Origin: Streptomyces sp. MMG1533
Lineage (GTDB): Bacteria > Actinomycetota > Actinomycetes > Streptomycetales > Streptomycetaceae
Direction of reading: 5' to 3'
DNA: 30,004 nt
NCBI RefSeq assembly: GCF_001279775.1
Contig: NZ_LGDG01000014.1
Coordinates: 1 to 30,004, forward strand
Shown here: in pieces, positions 25,060 to 30,004 of the stretch
How positions within the stretch are numbered: the first letter of the stretch is position 1
Layout of the letters: every line of letters begins with the position of its first letter
Program-made: the position numbers and the translations under genes
Notes under the pieces: model-generated
The model's input: only the letters and a program-made list of their open reading frames with translations
Told to the model about the DNA's origin: nothing
Databases searched by the model: none

Positions 25060-25745
25060 GAGGTCTCCTGGTTGTGGATGGTCGAGCGGGCTTCGGGATG
25101 TCCGGAGAAGATCCCGAAGGGCAGCGTGGTGGCGCTGCGGGCTGAGGCGGCGAGGGCGGGCACGATCACGGTGTCCACGAGAGCAGCCAGGTAGCCGTTG
25201 TCGATGAGGAGTCCGTTCGCTCGGCGGAGCAAGAGGACGGCCCCGACAACTTCCTCGAAGGCGAACGGGCTTGCCCCCGCCGGCAGCTCGCCGCGTGCGA
25301 CCGCGGCGTCGATGATTGACTGCGGCAGCCGTGCGCCCGTCGGGCCAACCGACTCCTCGATCGCATCGCACAGCTCGGGATCCTCAAGTCCCGCCTGGAG
25401 CAGCATCAGCGCGGTGGAGCTGTCGGCGGCTGCCATCGTGCGCTCCAAGCGGCCGCACAGGTTCAGCAAGTCCTCGCGGAGGGTGGCACCGCGAGGCAGC
25501 GGGGCGGTGGAGTCGTGGGCGGGCCCCGCCTTCACGGCCGCAATCACCATGTCCCGCTTAGAGGCCCATCGCCGGTACAGGCTCGCCTTGGATGTCTGAC
25601 AGCGACGAGCGACTGCCTCGAAAGTGACGCCCTCATACCCGTCCTCCGCGAGGACCTCGAGCACGGTCGACGTGATCCGCCGTTCCAACTCGACGTCCCG
25701 TGGGCGGCCGCGCGACCCTCCAGCACTCTTATTTATATACGCCAC
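25056..25745 (-). CDS. TetR-family regulator of the hydrolase gene
   Basis: A 229-residue regulator with an N-terminal HTH (residues about 41-60, TFEAVARRCQTSKASLYRRW) and a helical ligand-binding domain (LEDPELCDAIEESVGP, FAFEEVVGAVLLLRRANGLL) as in TetR_C_11-like proteins. GTG 25745-25743 is the only usable start ahead of the HTH. No Shine-Dalgarno sequence precedes it, but TACGAT ends seven bases upstream, which fits a leaderless transcript. A perfect inverted repeat overlaps that start, so the protein probably represses its own gene and the coupled hydrolase. Confidence 0.88.
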   Translation of the reverse strand: MAYINKSAGGSRGRPRDVELERRITSTVLEVLAEDGYEGVTFEAVARRCQTSKASLYRRWASKRDMVIAAVKAGPAHDSTAPLPRGATLREDLLNLCGRLERTMAAADSSTALMLLQAGLEDPELCDAIEESVGPTGARLPQSIIDAAVARGELPAGASPFAFEEVVGAVLLLRRANGLLIDNGYLAALVDTVIVPALAASARSATTLPFGIFSGHPEARSTIHNQETS

Positions 25746-25758
25746 GTTCCGTATCGTA
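25737..25758 (-). promoter_or_regulatory. TetR operator over a leaderless start
   Basis: ATACG-N8-CGTAT (25737-25754) is a perfect inverted repeat that includes the GTG start of tetR. The -10 box TACGAT (25758-25753, minus strand) lies seven bases before that GTG, with TCGACG a 17-base spacer further up as a weak -35. A further repeat GAGACG-N10-CGTCTC at 25770-25791 may be a second site. Confidence 0.55.
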
Positions 25759-25887
25759 ATGCAGCCGAGGAGACGCGTCGATCAACGTCTCCGGTCAGTA
25801 CATCCAGCGCTGTGACCGGGAGGTTCGCCGAGATGGTGGTCATCGCGGTTGGATATGCGGCGACGTCCGTTTACGACCGCTGGGGGT

Positions 25888-27009
25888 GTGGTGGCTGAGC
25901 CTGTCCGTGTGCGCAGGCTGACCGACCAGGAGGGGCAGAAGCTGCAGCAGATCGTGCGCCGAGGCAGCACCAGTTCGGTGCGGTACCGACGCGCGATGAT
26001 GCTGCTGGCCTCGGCCGGCGGAAACCGGGTCCCGGTGATCGCGAAGCTGGCCCAGGCCGACGGGGACACCGTGCGTGACGTGATCCACCGGTTCAACGAG
26101 ATTGGCCTGGCCTGTCTGGACCCTCGGTGGGCGGGAGGCCGTCCCCGCCTGTTCAGCCCTGACGAACGAGGACTTCGTCGTCCAGACGGCCACCACCCGC
26201 CCGACCAGGCTCGGCCAGCCCTTCACCCGCTGGTCCATCCGCAAACTCGCCGCCTACCCGCGGAAAGTGCACGGCCGTGTCATCCGGATCGGCCGCAAGG
26301 CATTACGGTGCCTGCTCGCCCGCCGCGCCATCACCTTCCAACGCACCAAGACCTGGAAGGAGTCCCCCGACCCCGACCGCGACGCCAAGCTCGACCGAAT
26401 CGAGGAGGTGCTGGAACGCTTCCCGGACCGCGTGTTCGCGTTCGACGAGTTCGGGCCGCTCGGCATCCGCCCCACCGCGGGGCCGGCTGGGCTCCCGCCG
26501 GTCACCCCGAGCGCCATCCCGCGACCTACCACCGCACCCACGGGGTGCGGTACTTCCACGGCTGCTATTCCGTCGGCGACGACCGGCTGTGGGGCGTCAA
26601 CCGCCGCAAGAAGGGTGCCGTGAACACCCTGGCCGCACTGAGGTCGATCCGCGCAGCCCGACCGGACGGCGCTCCGATCTACGTCATCCTGGACAACCTG
26701 TCCGCCCACAAAGGCGAGCGGATCCGCCGCTGGGCGAAGAAGAGCCGGGTCGAGCTGTGCTTCACCCTGACCTACGCGTCCTGGGCCAACCCCATCGAGG
26801 CCCACTTCGGGCCGCTGCGGCAGTTCACCGTCGCCAACTCCCACCACCCCAATCACCACGCGCAGCCCCGGGCCCTGCACGCCTACCTGCGCTGGCGCAA
26901 CAAGAACGCCCGCCACCCCGAGGTCCTCGCAGCCCAACGCCGAGAGCGCGCAGGCATCCGCAGTGACAAGGGAATCCGCTGGGGCGGCAGACCCGCTCTT
27001 GCCGCGTGA
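25888..27009 (+). pseudogene. IS630-family transposase with two compensating frameshifts
   Basis: A transposase of a different IS630 subgroup from the one at 203. From GTG 25888 the frame gives the HTH region (RRLTDQEGQKLQQIVRRG to DPRWAGGRPRLFSPDE). One extra base near 26163 shifts to the next frame, which reads DFVVQTATTRPTRLGQPFTR and the first catalytic Asp in FAFDEFGPLGIRP. Near 26485 the original frame returns, with APAGHPERHPATYHRTHG, the second Asp in VILDNLSAHKGER, and the Glu in NPIEAHFGPLRQF. All three catalytic residues exist, but not in one frame. Length without the shifts is about 373 residues. The terminal repeats were not identified. Confidence 0.8.
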
Positions 27010-27144
27010 GGGCCTCCGGTCAGCAGCATTCACAAGGCGCTTTCGGAGTTCCGGGCACGGGACAGTGCGTGTGCCTCGGTCTGGTTTCCAGAAGCGGTGG
27101 TCGAAACCTTGCCATCGTGGCCAGGGCCGTAGCGCGGTGCTGGA

Positions 27145-27831
27145 TCAGCGTTGCAGCCACTCGTCGAGAAGCGCGGCTTCAGCTTTGCTGAGACTGGGCA
27201 GTTCCGGCAAGAGGGTGCGGAAGGCCGCAACGACGGCCGCCGGGTCCTGGGTGGGGACAGCGGGCTCATCTGCGAGGATGGCGCGAGCGATCGCGTCGAA
27301 GGCGGCGTCGGCCAGGCGCGGGTCGCTTTGCTCTGGTGGCAGGGTCAGCAGGGTGTGGACGGTTCCGATCCCCGCCGAGCGGACGAGGTTGACGGCGCGT
27401 TCCTCGCTCACCCGGAGCCGCCCGGCGGCGGCGATTCTGTGCACACGCTCGGCGAGGATCAGCACACCCTTGCCCTGTGCCGGGGTGTCGCGTGCGCGGG
27501 CCGGGTCGAGCAACAGGCCGTAGACGTACGGGTTGGCCAGCCCGAAGCTGATCTGCGTGTTCCATCCGGCGCGGAGGTCTTCCACAGGGTCGTCCGAGGG
27601 CGCGGTGGTCTGCTTGCCCGCCACATGTTCGGCGAAGACATGTTCCGCGGCGGCATCCAGCAGGTCGTCCTTGTCCTGGAAGAAGCGGTAGAGAGCAGGA
27701 GGCTGCAGCCCGGCCTCGTGCGCCACGCGGCGCGTGGTCACCGCGGCCGGACCCTGGTCGCGCAGCAGGCCGGCCGCAGCCTTCACGATGCGGTCCCGGG
27801 TGATGTCTCGACGCTGCGCGTTCGGTGCCAT
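27145..27831 (-). CDS. TetR-family regulator divergent from the NmrA-like reductase
   Basis: A 228-residue regulator; the HTH is at residues about 31-52 (VTTRRVAHEAGLQPPALYRF). The C-terminal domain (FGLANPYVYGLLLDPARA, LVRSAGIGTVHTLL) fits TetR_C proteins of actinobacteria. ATG 27831-27829 has no purine-rich site, but TACCAT seven bases upstream could serve a leaderless mRNA. The reductase gene begins 193 bp away on the other strand, with several palindromes between them, so it probably controls that gene and itself. Confidence 0.88.
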   Translation of the reverse strand: MAPNAQRRDITRDRIVKAAAGLLRDQGPAAVTTRRVAHEAGLQPPALYRFFQDKDDLLDAAAEHVFAEHVAGKQTTAPSDDPVEDLRAGWNTQISFGLANPYVYGLLLDPARARDTPAQGKGVLILAERVHRIAAAGRLRVSEERAVNLVRSAGIGTVHTLLTLPPEQSDPRLADAAFDAIARAILADEPAVPTQDPAAVVAAFRTLLPELPSLSKAEAALLDEWLQR

Positions 27832-27840
27832 GGAGACGAT

Positions 27841-27879
27841 GGTATCGCCCGTGTGTGACAGGCGATGTTATCGCCGATA
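27841..27879. promoter_or_regulatory. Overlapping palindromes in the tetR / reductase intergenic region
   Basis: GGCGATGTTATCGCC (27861-27875) is a 6-3-6 perfect inverted repeat, and TATCGCCGATA (27869-27879) is a second palindrome that overlaps it. A further half-site GGTATCGCC lies at 27841-27849. They are 10-48 bp ahead of the tetR start and are good candidates for its operator. Confidence 0.6.
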
Positions 27880-27960
27880 TTGCCAACTCTCCGCGGGTGA
27901 CCTGCCTGAAGGTGCTGTTCAGTCGCCCAGTCTCCGGATGGACTCACATGGGCGCAATCA

Positions 27961-28019
27961 ATGGAATTATCAGTGATACCGTTATTTCAGTTCCGTTGGA
28001 AACATCATCAGACTGGAGC
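27961..28019 (+). promoter_or_regulatory. Upstream region of the NmrA-like reductase gene
   Basis: An AT-rich stretch, unusual in this window, contains TATCAGTGATA (27968-27978), a perfect 5-1-5 palindrome, followed by ACCGTTAT. It probably holds the promoter and a second regulator site. TGGAG (28013-28017) is the ribosome binding site for ATG 28025. Confidence 0.45.
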
Positions 28020-28024
28020 CACCG

Positions 28025-28888
28025 ATGCTGATCGTCACGGGAGCCACCGGCCACCTCGGGTCGCTGATCGTCAATCGCCTGCTGGAGCGGGTACCGGCCG
28101 ACAGGATCGGCGTCAGTGTGCGCGACGTGAGCAAGGCCGCCGACCTTGCCGAGCGCGGCGTCCGAGTCCGCGCGGGAGACTTCACCGAACCCGACAGTCT
28201 CAAGCACGCCTTCGAAGATGCCGAGCGCGTCCTGGTCGTCTCCGCGGCCATTCGAGGCGGCGGCGCGTTGACCGCCAACAGCGCCGCCATCGACGCAGCA
28301 CGGGAAGCGGGCGCCCAACGCATCCTCTACACCAGCCACCAGGCCGCCTCTCCCACGTCGCTCTTCCCGCCACAGAAGGTCCACGCGGCTACCGAGGAGC
28401 ACCTCAAGCAGCAAGGAGTCCCCTACACCGCTCTTCGCAACGGGTTCTATGCCTCCACCTTGGACTCCTGCATCGGCGCGGCGCTGGAAACCGGCACGCT
28501 CGCCGTGCCGCAGGATGGCCCGGTGTCCTGGACGGCCCACGAGGACCTGGCAGAAGCCGCGGCCTCCGCCCTGACCGAAGACGGCGCACTCGAGGGGATC
28601 ACGCCGCCGCTGACAGCCCCCCACACGCTGGACTTCGCCGACGTTGCCGAAATCCTCGGCCGCATCACCGGCCGGACCATCACCCGAGTCGTCATGGACG
28701 ACAACGAGTGGATATCCGCAGCAGTCGCCAGCGGGATGCCGCGGCCGGCTGCGGAGTTCTCCTTGACGATGTTCGCGGCATCGCGCAATGGCGAGTTCAA
28801 CGCCACCGATCCGACACTGGAAGCCACCATCGGTCACCCCGCGAAGACCGTCCACGAGGTCTTGGAGGCCGCCTCGCGCTCCCGGTGA
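28025..28888 (+). CDS. NmrA/QorB-like NAD(P)-binding oxidoreductase (atypical SDR)
   Basis: A 287-residue Rossmann-fold protein. The N-terminal GATGHLGSLIVNRLL is the atypical-SDR nucleotide-binding motif, followed by VSVRDVSKAADLAERGVRVR and GDFTEPDSLKHAFEDAERVL, as in NAD(P)H:quinone reductase QorB and NmrA-like sensors. YTSHQAASPTSLFPPQKVHA and the C-terminal MPRPAAEFSLTMFAASRNGEF also match the QorB group. The classical YxxxK pair is not in the standard place. Together with the divergent TetR it resembles a redox- or xenobiotic-responsive pair. GGAG precedes ATG 28025. Confidence 0.85.
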   Translation: MLIVTGATGHLGSLIVNRLLERVPADRIGVSVRDVSKAADLAERGVRVRAGDFTEPDSLKHAFEDAERVLVVSAAIRGGGALTANSAAIDAAREAGAQRILYTSHQAASPTSLFPPQKVHAATEEHLKQQGVPYTALRNGFYASTLDSCIGAALETGTLAVPQDGPVSWTAHEDLAEAAASALTEDGALEGITPPLTAPHTLDFADVAEILGRITGRTITRVVMDDNEWISAAVASGMPRPAAEFSLTMFAASRNGEFNATDPTLEATIGHPAKTVHEVLEAASRSR

Positions 28889-28904
28889 ACCGACCAGCCT
28901 CTGG

Positions 28905-28944
28905 TCCTGGCGGGTCGCCACCTCCGCGCCGCGACCCGCCAGGA
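28905..28944 (+). terminator. Terminator after the reductase gene
   Basis: TCCTGGCGGGTCG (28905-28917) pairs perfectly with CGACCCGCCAGGA (28932-28944), a 13-bp stem with a 14-base loop, starting 17 bases after the stop codon. No T-tract follows. Confidence 0.8.
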
Positions 28945-29398
28945 ACAGCGACGGCGGTCGAATGAACCTGGCCCACCGTAAAAACCTGCGAGGGACAGAT
29001 GGGCTGGGCGACGAACGACGCGCCGCCCACTGTCGCGGCGAGGGTCAGCGACACCTACGCCGCCCTTCCGGAATGGTGGCCACCACCCAGCCGACCACTG
29101 CGGCCACGAACTCGGCGAACATTCCCGGTCACAGCACTAGCCAGGTCTGCTGGGCGGCTATAACTCGGCGTGCACGGATCACAGAAATCGGGCCAGAACC
29201 TGCAGTTGGCCCCACCTTGAATCGCCCCGACTCGGACCCGCTCATGCGCTCGAGTTCGGCTTCCGATGGCCCGCTCACCACTCTTCGCGCTGGTGGGCCG
29301 CGGGCCACCTCAACCGCAATGCCACGCCCCTTCGGTGATAGCTGCGAACACCGCCAAGTGGTGTGATTCGGTGGGGTTCACAGAGAGGGAGGACTCTG
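28945..29398. other. 454 bp without a recognisable gene
   Basis: Neither strand shows a frame with a known motif and a ribosome binding site. Codon-position GC bias is weaker than in neighbouring genes. GAGGGAGGA (29385-29393) near its end belongs to the MBL-fold gene start. The stretch is probably degraded intergenic sequence beside a mobile element. Confidence 0.4.
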
Positions 29399-29800
29399 GT
29401 GTCGTCTTCGAAGCCGGTCGCATCCGTAACCGGTACTCAGCTTCCAATCTGCTGCACCTGCGGTGTGCAGTACGGAGCGCCGCGCGCCGATTGCCCGATT
29501 TGCCTGGACGAGCGGCAGTATGTCGGCTGGAACGGTCAACAGTGGACCACACTGGCCGAGTTGCGCGCTGGTGGCCGGCGCGGCCGGCTCGATGGGTCGG
29601 GCGGCCCGATCCGGCGATCGAGTACTGGACCGGCGACACCCATCAGATCGCGCCTGGCATGACGCTGATCAACGCGGGCACGCACTTCGCCGGAGGCACC
29701 GTGCTGCATTGGGGTGATGACCCCGAGGGACGCGGTGCACTGTTCAGCGGCGACATCTTCATGGTGGTCATGGACCGGCGGTGGGTCAGCTTCATCCGGT
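29399..29800 (+). pseudogene. MBL-fold metallo-hydrolase with its middle deleted
   Basis: GTG 29399, after GAGGGAGGA, starts a frame with a CxxC zinc-ribbon pair (ICCTCGVQYGAPRADCPIC) and RQYVGWNGQQWTTLAELRAG, the usual N-terminus of a Streptomyces MBL-fold hydrolase. At about 29570-29605 the sequence jumps to a different frame and to the C-terminal half: PDPAIEYWTGDTHQIAPGM, LINAGTHFAGGTVLHWGDDP and ALFSGDIFMVVMDRRWVSF. Roughly the central 100 residues, which would include the HxHxDH metal-binding motif, are missing. The 3' end is lost after WVSFIR, where a possible IS end begins. Confidence 0.65.
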
Positions 29801-29813
29801 ATCTCCGTGGATA

Positions 29814-29895
29814 CTCCGCCGTTCAGGGCGGAGAGGAATCGGACTCCTGCGGAGCAGGGCAACGAGCTGCGATTCGCCGCCGGGGCGGATCGTAG
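29814..29895 (+). ncRNA. Row of three hairpins, possible IS200/IS605 right end and reRNA tail
   Basis: Hairpin 1 is CTCCGCC-GTTCAG-GGCGGAG (29814-29833), followed by AGGAATC. Hairpin 2 is CCTGC-GGA-GCAGG (29846-29858). Hairpin 3 is a 12-bp stem with two wobbles (29867-29878 with 29884-29895). Hairpin 1 with its TTCAG loop and AGGA tail resembles the terminal stem found at right ends of actinobacterial TnpB elements, where the guide RNA (reRNA) ends. The element that owned it would be mostly deleted. The comparison is from memory of such ends. Confidence 0.4.
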
Positions 29896-29941
29896 TGCTC
29901 TGACCGGCAGATTCGATCTTTACCTGTGGCTGCACTAGTTT

Positions 29942-30004
29942 GTGAGTGTGAGTGCGAACCATGTGAAGCGGGCGTTCAAGTACCGCTTCTATCCGACCGA
30001 TGCG
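29942..30004 (+). CDS. tnpB: TnpB (IS200/IS605 OrfB), N-terminus, cut by window edge
   Basis: GTG 29942 starts 21 codons, including NHVKRAFKYRFYPTDA, that run off the window. 'xxxxFKYRFYPTxxQ' is the standard beginning of TnpB, the RNA-guided nuclease encoded by IS200/IS605 elements. GTG 29948 is an alternative start in the same frame. No TnpA transposase gene is seen upstream. Whether the RuvC residues are intact cannot be judged here. Confidence 0.7.
   Translation, partial: MSVSANHVKRAFKYRFYPTDA

Noticed and set aside
203..27009. A composite transposon bounded by the two IS630-type elements
   Set aside because: The two transposases belong to different subgroups (SSDEKTSIQ against FDEFGPLG), both are broken, and no matching terminal repeats were found.

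Overview
The window is high-GC actinobacterial DNA, most likely from Streptomyces or a close relative. The grounds are strong GC bias at third codon positions, GTG starts, runs of ATGA stop/start overlaps, and protein families typical of that group (DUF4097, PucR, IclR and TetR regulators, Tat lipoproteins, IS630/IS481/TnpB elements). No rRNA, tRNA or CRISPR array was found. All family calls come from reading motifs by eye; no database search was run.

Layout. (1) 1-1384: the 5' end of a minus-strand DUF4097 gene, a cluster of GTTGC repeats, and a decayed IS630 transposase. (2) 1385-7397: a GABA-type catabolic module with a truncated PucR regulator, a frameshifted GabT-like aminotransferase, an intact 967-residue FAD/Fe-S oxidoreductase, and a GabD-like dehydrogenase broken by an 11-bp tandem duplication. 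(3) 7471-9294: two tandem minus-strand IclR paralogues with nearly the same promoter/operator. One carries an in-frame 21-bp duplication, the other a 7-nt frameshifting deletion. (4) 9574-22691: a long, intact, tightly packed operon of 12 genes. It holds a sarcosine/N-methyltryptophan oxidase-like flavoprotein, two M14-type deacylases, a complete PotDABC-type ABC importer, a class III aminotransferase, an aldehyde dehydrogenase, an aldo/keto reductase, a haloacid-dehalogenase-type protein and a DAO-family flavoprotein. It ends at a strong 17-bp-stem terminator. (5) 22834-24134: gene debris (aspartase, HupE-like and IS481 fragments joined end to end). (6) 24157-28944: two regulator/enzyme modules, a TetR with an alpha/beta hydrolase and a TetR divergent from an NmrA-like reductase, separated by a broken IS630 transposase. 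(7) 28945-30004: an internally deleted MBL-fold hydrolase, a row of RNA-like hairpins that looks like an IS200/IS605 end, and the start of a TnpB gene.

How it may work together. The large operon reads as an uptake-and-degradation route for a nitrogenous solute of the polyamine, amino-acid-derivative or opine type. The importer brings it in, flavin oxidases and the aminotransferase remove amines, the M14 enzymes remove N-acyl groups, and the aldehyde dehydrogenase and reductase handle the aldehydes. The flanking gabT/gabD module and the aspartase fragment would feed succinate or fumarate into the TCA cycle. The substrate is not known from sequence. Combining two M14 deacylases with two flavoprotein oxidases and a Pot importer under duplicated IclR control is the best candidate here for an undescribed pathway. 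The modules at both sides of the operon are decaying, while the operon itself shows no lesion.
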